In this document: positions 8,727 through 17,393 of the stretch, piece after piece
How positions within the stretch are numbered: the first letter of the stretch is position 1
Layout: the number at the start of each line of letters is the position of its first letter
Position numbers and translations under genes: made by a program
The notes under the pieces: model-generated
What the model was told of the DNA's origin: nothing
The model's input: only the letters and a program-made list of their open reading frames with translations
Databases searched by the model: none
Source: Prorocentrum cordatum
Taxonomy: Eukaryota; Sar; Dinophyceae; Prorocentrales; Prorocentraceae
DNA: 24,167 nucleotides
Assembly (NCBI GenBank): GCA_963575745.1
Contig: CAUYUJ010006364.1
Location: 30,001-54,167 of the forward strand
Direction of reading: 5' to 3'

Positions 8727-8765
8727 GCGAGCGATCTCGATGATCAAGGACAAGGGAAAAAGGGC

Positions 8766-8792
8766 CAACCTAGGAGGCAGCCTCCTAGGTTG
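8766..8792. other. 27-nt perfect palindrome, likely 3'-end hairpin of the minus-strand element
   Basis: CAACCTAGGAGGC (8766-8778), one central base, then its exact reverse complement (8780-8792). It lies about 150 bp beyond the end of the minus-strand element's last recognisable coding sequence, before the (TA)n and polypurine tract. I infer it marks the 3' UTR or 3' end. It could be an independent palindrome. Confidence 0.6.
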
Positions 8793-8939
8793 CCGGGGGG
8801 GCGGCAGGGGGCGGAGGAGGGCGCGCGTGTGGGGGGGGGGCAGCAGGGCGGCGCCTGATGGCGGCCACGGCCGCCGCGTGGTCGGCCGCGACCGCGACGT
8901 CCCCGAACGGCGCCGCGCGCCGCGCGCGCGGGGCCGCGC

Positions 8940-9440
8940 TCGCCGCTCTCTCTCCCTCCCCTTCTTTCGCCCTAGCCCTCTCCTTCCGCTCCTTCCCCCA
9001 AACGAGACTGCCGGGGGCCTTGCCCTGGGAAAACCTGGCGAGATTTAGGGCCCCCGCCTTTTCGAGGCGGCCCGTGCAAGCATCCCCGAGATCGCGCAAG
9101 TGCCGCGTAGAATACGCTCCACGCGTCAAACACCACAGCGCGTTAGCCTCGGGCCAGAACGCCATGGCATGGGGCGGGTCCACAAGACGACTGCGCACAC
9201 ATACTGCAGCCGTCGGACGGGAGACAGAACCTGACGAGGCCATGGGCATACACTGCGAATGCAAGAACGCCGTCAAGTCACGGGCGGTCGAAGAGCAAGC
9301 GCACTTCTGACACTGCGCGAAGTCTCCACATATCATGGGGCACCTATGGGGCGACCTCACCGCAGCAGCACGCAAGAGCTGACGAGCCGATATCCGAACC
9401 TTCTGTTTGGGGGGTCGGGGGAGGGGGTGGGGGGCGCCTG
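8940..9440 (-). pseudogene. C-terminal Cys/His-rich tail of the minus-strand retroelement polyprotein
   Basis: In the minus frame of 9573-8785, after a frameshift from the RNase H frame near 9440, two Cys-rich blocks appear. The first is CGDFAQCQKC followed by LTAFLHSQC. The second is LWCLTRGAYSTRHLRDLGDAC, cut here to its core WC...GAYS...L...C, followed by RLARFSQGKAP-like sequence. As I recall it, this pattern (a degenerate WC..CG finger then a G-x-x-P end) is common at the C-terminus of dinoflagellate RT/RNase H polyproteins. Its function is unknown, perhaps nucleic-acid binding. The Arg/Ala-rich sequence after about 8960 is probably beyond the protein end. Confidence 0.5.
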
Positions 9441-9973
9441 CCCTCGCGCTCCAAAACGCCCGACATGACGTCGAGCAAATGGCTCTGCACCTTTCGAGCG
9501 AAACCATCAGCGAACCTGATGGGCGCCGAAACCGCATATCGGACCTGAACCTGCTGCGCGAAATGGCTCGCAACCTCGTCGGCCACGGCGTTCGCCAACG
9601 CGACTCCAGGGTTCAGCCCGCGGCGGACGACATCCTCGACTTTGAGGTGGCTCGGGATCTGGATGAGAACCACATCGCCGAACCGATCCAGAGCGCTCTG
9701 GACACGGCCCCGGAGATCAACGTGGGTTTGGATTCGCTTCAGGAGGCCGGCCTGGGCACGAGCGAAGCCCCGGGCAACGTAAGCCGAGTCCGCTATATAA
9801 CCCAGACGCGCCTGAGGGTAAGCAGGCCCCGGGGAAGCCAAGAGGGCCCATACCCCCCCGCGATCCGCAGACTGCTTGCCCGCGATCCCGCTCCCTTCAA
9901 AAAACTTAGTGTCGGCATCCGACGCGAGGGGGGCAAAGTTAGAACATGGCGGCCAAGCGCCGCGACGCCCCAA
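9440..9973 (-). pseudogene. RNase H domain of the minus-strand retroelement
   Basis: In the frame starting at 9973 the classical RNase H landmarks are visible in order: YIADSAYVARGF (Asp62), a THVDLRGRV segment resembling the family's N-x-D-L-W, IPSHLKVED (His109), and ANAVADEVA (Asp132), the G-N-x-x-A-D-like block. RNase H degrades the RNA strand of RNA:DNA hybrids during reverse transcription. The N-terminal strand with the first catalytic Asp and the catalytic Glu are not clear, and W is R in the DLW motif, consistent with decay. Upstream, a frame change near 9960 and the G17 run at 10100 separate it from the RT finger. Confidence 0.75.
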
Positions 9974-10099
9974 GACACCCGCCTCTTGCGCATATCCCTC
10001 GTAAACTCCTCACCGCTCGCGCCCCCGGCGCCCCGGGCGCGAGTTTCCTCGAGAGGACCAGGAAACACGCCAGCGGCAGAGAGGAGAGGGTCGTCGGGA

Positions 10100-10116
10100 G
10101 GGGGGGGGGGGGGGGG
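10100..10116. repeat. G17 homopolymer
   Basis: Seventeen consecutive G on the plus strand fall exactly where the minus-strand element loses its reading frame between the CCHC finger and RNase H. It may be slippage expansion, or a sequencing-length uncertainty. Confidence 0.85.
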
Positions 10117-10124
10117 CGCGCCCA

Positions 10125-10938
10125 TCATTCGCGGGGCACGAGACCGCGAAGCCAGAAGCAGGGCAGATCAGTAGCCTTTTTCGAGAACGCTTCATCAATC
10201 CTCTGAAATTCGGCATTGCAGGGACATTCCCAGAAACGATGGATATCCGATTCAGGCGCCTGACCACAGCGGGGACAAGTGAGATCACGCTCTTCCCCGC
10301 AAGCTTGGATGCGAGACCTCGTCCAGACGGCCCCCGTGAGCGCGGCTCGCAGCAGGCCCCACTTCTGGATCGACTTCTGACGCAAGGACCCCAAGGTGCC
10401 GCCGCGGGGCCGTGAGGTCAACGCCTGATGCACAAAAAAACCTCCATTGTGGAACTCGGCGGCAGCGGACCATAATACGCTACGGCCCCCACCTTTTTAA
10501 AGTCCGACGTCATATGAGCCCGGGGGCGAAGCTCATCGGGAATGGCGAAGACATCGCCCCCAGGAGACACCCAAGACCACGGCCCGTCGAGCTTCCATCC
10601 CAAGGCCGCCACGGTGGCGACCACAGCCGAAACGGGCCCTTCAATATTGTGCCACCTGCGCTGGGGGCCCAAACTGTCGACGCGATTAACCGTGGACTTC
10701 CAACGGGCACGCGTGCGAGCAACTCCTTTTTATGGCATGGCAGCAACGATCTGAAAACGCGACTCCAGCAGCTGGAAGACCGCGGTGAAAACCAGGTCCT
10801 TTTTTCCCGAACTTCCAACGCCAGCGGGGTCGTGAGACAGCGCCATGACGTGCCACGCGTTGAACTGCTAGCTAAGGCCCGTCGCCACTTCTTGAGGACC
10901 GAGGGCGCGACCCCAAAAACTTTCCAGGCATAGGGGGC
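10125..10938 (-). pseudogene. RT thumb/connection and CCHC finger of the minus-strand retroelement
   Basis: After the stop at 10939 the RT frame continues as APYAWKVFGVAPSVLKKW down to about 10870. A frameshift then leads to QFNAWHVMALSHDPAG and VFTAVFQLLESRF (frame from 10867), interrupted by TAA at 10730-10732, and on to RWHNIEGPVSAVVATVAALG. A second shift near 10430 leads to SLRQKSIQKWGLLRAALTGA and a finger of form C-x2-C-x8-H-x4-C (CPRCGQAPESDIHRFWECP, about 10300-10215). Fingers of this form follow the RT in many non-LTR elements and bind nucleic acid. The frame ends at 10125. Confidence 0.7.
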
Positions 10939-12126
10939 CTACGGCAAAGCCCCAGCGAGGATCAATCGCGCCCCGATCTTGCGAGGAGCCACAGCAGCTA
11001 GCGTATTCATTCGACGGGCCTTGCGGGTGGCCTGCCCAAGACGCTTGGAGCGACGGGGCTTGGCAACTACAGCGCCACTGCCCCTCTCGATGCCAAAGTC
11101 CGCCGCAACCGAGGTCAATTCGACCTGGGTGCCTTCCAGTCCTAGGCCAGCTTGGATCGCGCGCGCCGCCGAAAGCTCAGACGCCACAGTGGTCGACTCA
11201 CTCGCAATCTCAAGCTGCCCCTGATCGCAGCCCGAAGCAAACGCAGCCCAGGCTTGGATCAATTCCCGCATTACCTCTCGCTTCAACCCCTCGGCGCGCC
11301 GAGTGACATCATCGATCCACGCGCGAAAGGAAACAAATGCACAGCTAGCCCGCGAGCGCTCGCAAATTTCGAACACCTGGCATTTCGAGCATTCGGGGGC
11401 CCTGCGAGCGCCCGCAACGAGCCCCCCTCGAGGAAGAATGGGAGGAGCGAAAACCCCCTCATCCCGCAGCAGCCGAGGCCCCATGTGGAGGATGCTTTCC
11501 AAGGCCAAAGGGCGCGGGGGGAAATCGAAATCGATCGCATGATCGGCCGCGCGCCCCCACCTTATCGCGTCGTAAAACGCTTCAACGTCCCGCAACACTG
11601 CGGCGCAACAACAATACTCAGGCAGAGCAGCGGCAAGTGCCGCCTCGCCAGCATAACACCTGAGCAGAGCCTCTCGTAAAGCGCTCCTGCCTCGAACCGC
11701 GGCGCCCCAAGGGCCAGGGCGAGCCGAGGCCCGCGCTCCCGCAGGCCGAGACCGCATGCGGGCCCACAAACGACCAAGCCAAGTGAGCAATCCGATGGCG
11801 CGATCCTTACGCACATCAGGTTTGCGCAGAAGAACGATGATGGCTGTGGGCCGCTGCCGAGGCCAAGCAACCTTGGCCTCAACCGGATGAAACAATGCAA
11901 GCAGCGCGCGGCGGCCAGACTCAGGCAGCCACCGCGCGCCCCTCTGGCCGACCGGCTCGATGCCCCGCGCCTTGCGAGGCGGCGCGCAGCGCAGCGCCTC
12001 CTCCAGCTGGTCCAGCGTGAGGGGCTCCAGCTCGTCCTGGAGCGCCAGTTGGCGAGCTCGGTTCAGCACCTTCTTCGACGACTGCGGCGTCCACAGCGCC
12101 GACCAGACCGCCGCCTTGGCCTCCAT
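10939..12126 (-). CDS. reverse transcriptase domain of the minus-strand retroelement (395 codons open)
   Basis: This is the longest intact block of the element. RT motifs run in order: RPTAIIVLLRKPDVRKDRAIGL (fingers, K-P-x-x-R-K-x-R-x-I; core residues RKPDVRKDR), RDVEAFYDAIRW (motif A, Asp180 with a second Asp186), PILPRGGLVAGA (motif B-like), and FRAWIDDVTRRAEG (motif C, Asp272-Asp273). Motif C has W-I-D-D where most RTs have Y/F-x-D-D. It would copy the element RNA into DNA at a nick made by the endonuclease. ATG at 12126 is unlikely to be the true start, because coding sequence continues upstream in another frame (12890-12140). The frame ends at TAG 10939, but homologous sequence reads on past it. 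It is a fragment of a dead polyprotein. Confidence 0.85.
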   Translation of the reverse strand: MEAKAAVWSALWTPQSSKKVLNRARQLALQDELEPLTLDQLEEALRCAPPRKARGIEPVGQRGARWLPESGRRALLALFHPVEAKVAWPRQRPTAIIVLLRKPDVRKDRAIGLLTWLGRLWARMRSRPAGARASARPGPWGAAVRGRSALREALLRCYAGEAALAAALPEYCCCAAVLRDVEAFYDAIRWGRAADHAIDFDFPPRPLALESILHMGPRLLRDEGVFAPPILPRGGLVAGARRAPECSKCQVFEICERSRASCAFVSFRAWIDDVTRRAEGLKREVMRELIQAWAAFASGCDQGQLEIASESTTVASELSAARAIQAGLGLEGTQVELTSVAADFGIERGSGAVVAKPRRSKRLGQATRKARRMNTLAAVAPRKIGARLILAGALP

Positions 12127-12129
12127 CGC

Positions 12130-13240
12130 AGAAGCAGCATCGCAGCATCCTCCCCGACTCGGACTTCAGATACTTCACCCGCGGGACCGCGAACAAACCG
12201 ATGCAGCGCGCCGCAGCCCAACACCGCCTGCTGGCGAACCCAGTCGCGGAAAAACTGATGCCGCTGTCGTGCCGCAGCGCGCTGAGCCTGGCCAGAGACC
12301 TTCCGCGCACCTTCAGCAGACGCCTGGGGGGAATCCTGCGACGCGCCTTCCAACGTCCGAAGACTCCGCAGCCACCGACCACGGCGACGCGCAAGCAGTG
12401 GCGCGATCTGCGTGGGCGGGATAGTTCCAGCGAGCTGCCGCAGCTGATCGCGAAGATGCCGCGCCCGTGGAGGGTCGCGCTTATTACCTTTCTGTCCAAC
12501 CAACTCGCCCAACAAGTTAGCAACCGTGCCCCGCCAACGGGCACTGGGATCAGCGACGGTCGGATACGGCCTGCTACCAGCATGCGCACCCAGCTGAGGC
12601 CCACGAAGACTCGAGCGACCACGGTACTGCGTTCTCGCCATGGGGTCCACCTTATACAACTCGAGATAATACAACTCCATAGTAGAAACCCACGACGCAA
12701 ACTCAACACCAAGGTCCTGGGCCTCATGCCCAGCTGCATGATACGCCAGGGGATGTTGCACAAACTGAAGGATAGCGGGCTGAGAGACGACTGCCGAAAC
12801 CGACCCCCTTGTCTGAAAAGGGTAGTTTTTTCCTTCCCGAACGTGGGCGCCAACTGCGGTCGCAACAGATCCTTCGCCTCCGCCGACCACTCCGCCTGGA
12901 TGGGAGCAAGCGTGTCCACATCAGAATATGAGACGGCCACCTGCACATCACCATCTTCGTCAGGAACGTCCGCGCCCTCCCCGTCCGTGAAAAACCCATC
13001 CCCAACTTCACCAAACAATGATTACTGCAAAGGAAGTGGGCTCTTGATCGCCATCTTGCGCCTCGGGCCCCACGACGAGGGAGACGGCGTGGAAGCTGAA
13101 TGCGGAGGGGCCTCTCGCCGAGCCTGGGCCTCCGCTTTGTTCTGCGAACGCTTGCTCTCGGGGTCAGCAACAAGCTTGGGAAACGCGGGGTGGGGAAAGG
13201 CGCGTGGCAATCGCATGGGCCAAGCTCTGGCCCGACTGGC
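12130..13240 (-). pseudogene. inter-domain linker between endonuclease and RT of the minus-strand element
   Basis: Protein-like sequence continues from the endonuclease in one frame (13216-12810) with a stop near 13019. It includes PRRKMAIKSPLPLQ before the stop and EDGDVQVAVSYSDVDTLAPI after it. A shift near 12805 leads to QPAILQFVQHPLAYHAAGH and GVEFASWVSTMELYYLELYK, running to about 12140, where the RT frame takes over. The region has no named domain. Its acidic and then Arg/Gln-rich character is typical of the variable linker upstream of RT. Confidence 0.6.
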
Positions 13241-14345
13241 GTCGAAGTTGAGCTGAGCTGAAGCCCGCAGTGAGCCTTTCCAGCCTCCCCCACCGCCCGG
13301 AAGTCAGCCGGCAAAGATTCCACCCGCGGCAGCGCGTGCTGCGAGACCACCATGCAGTCCAACATCCTGCCCGAACCCAGGAGTGCACGTGCACTCGGTG
13401 TTCGACGGGGTGGCCGCAGATCCATTCACGAGAGCAAGCCACCCCGTACTAGCCAACTCCTTTGGTGCCATATCCCAATCGCCAATGGCCAGCCGCGGCC
13501 CCTGGATAGTACAGGCCAGGGTGCCAACGCTAGCCAACTTCGGAGCGTTCGCCTTGGGTCCAACCGGAGACGTCATGCAAATCCGATGATCAACAGCGAC
13601 TGGCCTTGAGCGCGCAACTGCATGGCCACCGTATCACGAAAGCTGGTGCCTGGATGATCCTTCGGGCTCCTATCCAGATCACGCAATCCAACCTGGTCCG
13701 AGGGGGCCGAAGCAAGATGACGCATCGACTGTACCTTGAATGTTTTCAACGTGCCCATGCAGATGCCACCTGCTCTGGATTTACCATTGGCCTCATAGGC
13801 CGCCGAAAGCATGCCGACGAAGCCTGTCTTCCTCCAGTCATGTAGCAAATCGTGAGAGCCCGACTCGGGCACGTGGGTCTCGGGGAAGATGAGGACATCC
13901 GCTTCGCGATCACGACAGACAGATCGCGTGGCAGGGCCCAGCCCTTCCAGGTTTCTCACGCACAAAGAGCGCCGCGTAGAATTCGAACGCCCCGATCCTG
14001 ACATCCGCTGTTCGAAAACAGCACCAAGCGCTGGTGGGGGCGAGGGCGGCGCCAAGCCGCTCCGACAACCGAGGTCGCGCGCCTCGCCCCCTTCAGCGGC
14101 CGAGGCAGCCGGCGCCGTCGGCTGCCCAGAAGAGGGCTCGCGCCCATCCGCCGCAGCGAATGAGGGGCGAAAGGGGTTCTCGGCCGTCGATGGGGCCGCC
14201 AGCGCCGAACATGCAGGGGCCGAGCTTGGACTCGTAGCTGGCGGGCTCGCCCCTCGACCCAAAGGCCAGCCGCGATCGCAGGGCGAGAACCCGCTGAAGG
14301 CTCGACGCGCCCGTGGCGCCCGCCGCAAACGGTTTGCGGCGGGCA
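13240..14345 (-). pseudogene. AP-endonuclease-like (EEP) domain of the minus-strand retroelement
   Basis: The domain is spread over three frames. Frame 14346-13573 gives SLCVRNLEGLG, then READVLIFPETHVPE (the catalytic Glu motif, Glu156, codon 13881-13879), and SAAYEANGKSRAGGICMG. Frame 13576-13304 gives LAIGDWDMAPKELASTGW, the GDxN-type active-site motif (Asp33). Frame 13425 onward gives GSGRMLDCMVVSQHALPRV and KAHCGLQL, the C-terminal Asp/His block. This fold nicks target DNA to prime reverse transcription. The N-terminal 100 or so codons (14346-14050) are Ala/Pro/Arg-rich linker following ORF1. Frameshifts near 13575, 13380 and 13240 inactivate it. Confidence 0.75.
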
Positions 14346-14362
14346 AACCGTTGCGGCAAACC
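14322..14362. other. palindrome plus short direct repeat at a frameshift in the minus-strand element
   Basis: GCCGCAAAC (14322-14330), one G, then GTTTGCGGC (14332-14340) form a perfect 9-bp stem. GGCAAACC is then repeated at 14342-14349 and 14355-14362. The reading frame of the element changes here. Confidence 0.7.
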
Positions 14363-15946
14363 TCGCCTTCGCCAGCGTCGCCTCCGCATCCAGCTCGAGC
14401 TTCGTCTCAATCGCCGTCCAGCGCGCAGCCTCGACAGCGTTCGCCTCAGCAGCGGCGCCGCCAGGCGCCGAGCCCGCCGCAGCACCTGCGCCTGCCGCGG
14501 CCTGCCCAGCTGCCTGCCCAGCCGCGCTGCCGCCCGAGGCGGCCGCTGCTCCGCTTGAGCCGCCTGCCGCGACTGCTGGCGGCGGCGCAGGCGAATGCCC
14601 CCTGCGCCGCTTGGCCACCTTCCCGACAGGTTCTCGCGATGCTCCTTCAGCTTCTCGTGGGCGTCGCCGAGAGTGACCCTCAACGTGTGCATCAAGGCCT
14701 CCATCACGGCCTTCTTCCTCCTGTCCAGCTCGTCGACGTCGCTCTGTTCCATGAGGCCGTCGGCATTGCTGAACTCCTCGCCCAACGATAGGGTGAACAT
14801 CGACTTGTCCACCAACTGCGCCGACAGCAGCGCCGACAAATCGACGGTGTTGCCCGGCGCCGCTGGCTGCTGAACACCAACTGCCGCAACCGTGGGCACC
14901 ATGGAGCGGAACAAAGTGGCCCTATCGGCCTCCGCTTGCGTCAAAATTGTCGCGGCGTCCTGCAACAAGCTCTTGCACTTTTCAAGCTCCATTGTCAACT
15001 TGGGCTGCTGCGCCTGCGCCTTGTCGAAGGCCGACTGAGCCCTCTGGACCTTCGAAGCCGCCGCCGTCACCTGCTGCGCGATCGGCTGAGACGACTCCGC
15101 CTTATTGCCCGCGGCCCAAGTGGCGTCCAGCAGCGCCTGGGCCGCCTTGGCCTGCTCGGTGCCGCCGCGGTCCTTGATGACTGTCTCGAGCTGCACCTCC
15201 AACGTGTCCTGCTCCTTGCCCTTGCCCTTGCCCTTGGAGTGCATGGGCCCTCCACCGCCTCCATCGCCAGACTCAGGCGGCGGAAGGTTGCCGAAGGGCG
15301 CCCCGCACAGGCACGTGTTCTTGTACATCTGTAGCTTACTCGTCCAAGCCCAGCGCGGACACGCTGAGCACTTAACCTTCGAATCATGCTGAGGCCCATC
15401 CTTACGCGGAATCGAAGCCCCAGACTGGGGCGGCGGCGGCGGCACAAACCACGGCTGCTGAGCCATGTGCCACGGCGCCCGTCCGATGCCTTGCCCGCGG
15501 GGAGCAGCATGCTGAGGTCCAGGCTGGAGCGGAAGCAGTGGCCAGGGATCCCCAGTCTGCACTTCCTTCCTGTTCCTCGCGTCACGCCAATTCTGGCTTT
15601 TACCAATCAGGGCTGACCGGCTTTTAGTGATCTGGATCTCCGAACTCGGAGACTGCTGATCCCAGCCGACATCGTTTGGAGATCGTCGGTGGCCACAAAA
15701 GCCCGCGGTGCCTCCTCGGCACAACAAGCGGTCGGGGCCAAAACGGCTGGCGAAGGAGGAGGAGGAGGAGGCGGAAGAGGAGGAGGAGTCGGCGCTGGTG
15801 GCGATTGCAGATTGACAGAAACTCATGTCACGGTGATGTAAGCAATGGCCTGAAAACCAGAGCCCATCCCAAACATCCGACGTCCCGATTTTTTCGAGAC
15901 GCGGGCCTCTGACCTCCCGACCGCTGCCCTGGGACCGGGTTTTCAT
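14346..15946 (-). pseudogene. ORF1-like protein of the minus-strand retroelement
   Basis: The reading frame opens at ATG 15946. An internal Met at codon 41 is an alternative start. It contains a Ser-rich stretch encoded by a GGA microsatellite, a Pro/Gln-rich region, and a Cys motif of form C-x2-C-x15-C-x-C (Cys193, Cys196, Cys212, Cys214; KCSACPRW and NTCLCGAP). A Lys-rich KGKGKGKEQ segment and a long Ala/Gln/Glu-rich helical region (TEQAKAAQALLDATWAAGNK to ELEKCKSLLQDAATILTQ), likely a coiled coil, follow. This resembles nucleic-acid-binding ORF1 proteins of LINEs. At about 14610 (after HRENLSG) one base seems lost and coding continues in the next frame as VAKRRRGHSPAPPP, to LELDAEATLAKARF near 14350, where a second frame change occurs at a palindrome. 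Confidence 0.65.
15752..15786. repeat. GGA microsatellite inside ORF1
   Basis: Read on the minus strand it encodes the poly-Ser/Ala stretch near the N-terminus of the ORF1-like protein. Confidence 0.8.
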
Positions 15947-16476
15947 CCCGTGTCGTTTTTGACGGCCCCGAGACCCTGCGAGGGCCCCGAGAGGCCAAAC
16001 ACAACCAAAAGCCTCCGTCTCTATTTCTTCGAGGCGCCCGATGTCTGGGATCCTACGCCCGAAGTGGTCCTTATCTCAGCGTCTTGACCGCATCGCTCAA
16101 GAAGCCCCGCCCCGAACGAGCACGGCGCCGCGGCAAACCAGGAGCGCGCGGCCTGTCGCTCGAGGAGTACACCGCACACCGGAAGAGGGAGCACTGCTCT
16201 CGGGGGTCTGGCAAGCGGGGCAACTGAGGAGGAAAGGCGAGGAGTTCTAGCTTCCATTGCGGCAAGCGCTCTACAGTATGAGGGTCCTGCCGGCATATCT
16301 TGGCGGGTCGGGCCGTGCACATGCAAGAGAACGCGGGGGCGGAGGCGGAGGAGGAGGAGGAGGAGGAGGAGGAGGCGTTTGGCCGAAGCTGCATTTTGCT
16401 GCGCACAGGGGGCAGGTGGAACCAGCCTTTCTCTTAGCGTTGCCGGCGAGTCCAGCCGCTACAGTAGCCTTTTCAG
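15947..16476. other. spacer between the two retroelements
   Basis: GC-rich sequence that presumably holds the 5' UTR/promoter of one or both divergent elements, although no defined promoter motif is visible. A short GGA run (16347-16375) lies within it. Confidence 0.4.
16347..16375. repeat. (GGA)n microsatellite
   Basis: A 29-nt purine run of GGA triplets. Confidence 0.85.
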
Positions 16477-16749
16477 GTGCGCCAGGGAGTGCGAGCCTCC
16501 CCAGAGCCGGCGCGGCACCGCTGGGCTCGCACGGTGCGAACAACTGACGAAGAGGTCGGGAAGTTGCCGATCGAGCAGGAGGTTGCCGCACAGTTCAGCA
16601 TGAGCGTCGACGAGCTGCACTGCCTGATCCATCAGGTGCCCAAGGACAAGTCGAAGGATTTTGCTTATAGCATCGACTGGGCCACTGTAGTTGGGTGCGA
16701 TATCATCGAGAAGAAGATGCAGCCATGGGTGCAAATAGAAATCACGTGA
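16477..16749 (+). CDS. coding-like island, unrecognised protein fragment (90 codons)
   Basis: From about 16540 to the TGA at 16747-16749 the plus strand reads as ordinary protein: VGKLPIEQEVAAQFSMSVDE, LHCLIHQVPKDKSKDFAYSI and DWATVVGCDIIEKKMQPW. Codons are strongly GAG/AAG/CAG/CTG/ATC/GTC, as expected for a GC-rich protist gene and unlike the repeat-driven frames around it. The ATG at 16477 is arbitrary. The sequence before about 16540 looks non-coding, so this may be a last exon or a retrocopy fragment. I recognise no domain. The opposite strand is also open over the same stretch, but with less biased codons. It lies between the two divergent retroelements. Confidence 0.35.
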   Translation: MRQGVRASPEPARHRWARTVRTTDEEVGKLPIEQEVAAQFSMSVDELHCLIHQVPKDKSKDFAYSIDWATVVGCDIIEKKMQPWVQIEIT

Positions 16750-16970
16750 ATATTGGGGAGCTGAGTAACCATATATGCTAGAACACATCATGCGGCTGGT
16801 CCGCTCCAGGGTGCACCCACAAAAAACATCTTGCCAGAACTTGGAGGACTCCTGGGCGAGGAACTGGAGAGTTTGACCAAGACAATGTGGCGCCTACTGA
16901 TCTTCGACAATCTCTCAGGGAGACGTAAGTTTCGGGTCAAGAGGACCCGGGTTGGCCTGACGGGGCCGTC
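16750..16970. other. short spacer upstream of the plus-strand element
   Basis: No motif recognised. It may contain the 5' UTR of the plus-strand retroelement. Confidence 0.35.
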
Positions 16971-17361
16971 GTGAAAATGACGCGACCCGGTCTGAAATTT
17001 GACGCGCACTCCTGCCGCAGACATCCCACGAAGACTGGACCGCAAAATCCAGGACGCGCTCGTCAGAAAGCGTCGGAGAACCCGAGCTCTGGTGCCCTTG
17101 GAGGCCTGGAAATGGAGACCAACACCAACGCCAGGGGTTGCCCTGATTTCGGTGTTGGTGCTAATATTTCGGCCACCTTGGAAGCCAGAATATTACCACC
17201 GTCGCCGAGATCGGGATCGTCTTCCCTCGGTGGCGGCACACCGCCGACCTTGGTGTTGGCGTCAACCTCTAGGCCTGCGACCTTGAGTCTTACGCTTCCC
17301 CGAAAGGTGACCGAGGATATCGAGGCTCTGGAGGAGGAGGCTGAGAAGGCTGGGAGGGGGA

Positions 17362-17393
<32 letters not shown>

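Larger units (their letters stand above)
8766..15946 (-). mobile_element. decayed APE-type non-LTR retrotransposon (~7.2 kb)
   Basis: Read on the minus strand, the region shows the expected order for an autonomous LINE. There is an ORF1-like protein with a Cys motif (15946-14350), an EEP/AP-endonuclease domain (14345-13240), a linker (13240-12130), reverse transcriptase (12126-10860), a CCHC finger (about 10300-10215), RNase H (9973-9440) and a Cys/His-rich tail (9440-8940). The parts lie in different frames, with at least ten frameshifts and in-frame stops near 13019, at 10939 and at 10730-10732, so the copy is dead. There are no long terminal repeats. The presence of RNase H suggests a member of the APE-type LINE groups that carry it (such as I-like clades), but I cannot assign a clade. 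Confidence 0.85.

Noticed and set aside
7705-8768. Long open frames of 230-280 codons over the polypurine block
   Set aside because: Same artefact. Proline/leucine or glycine/arginine homopolymers with no domain.
9407-10174. 255-codon plus-strand frame
   Set aside because: It is antisense to the RNase H and tail region, whose motifs are clear on the minus strand.
12201-13256. 351-codon plus-strand frame
   Set aside because: Antisense shadow of the endonuclease-RT linker of the minus-strand element.
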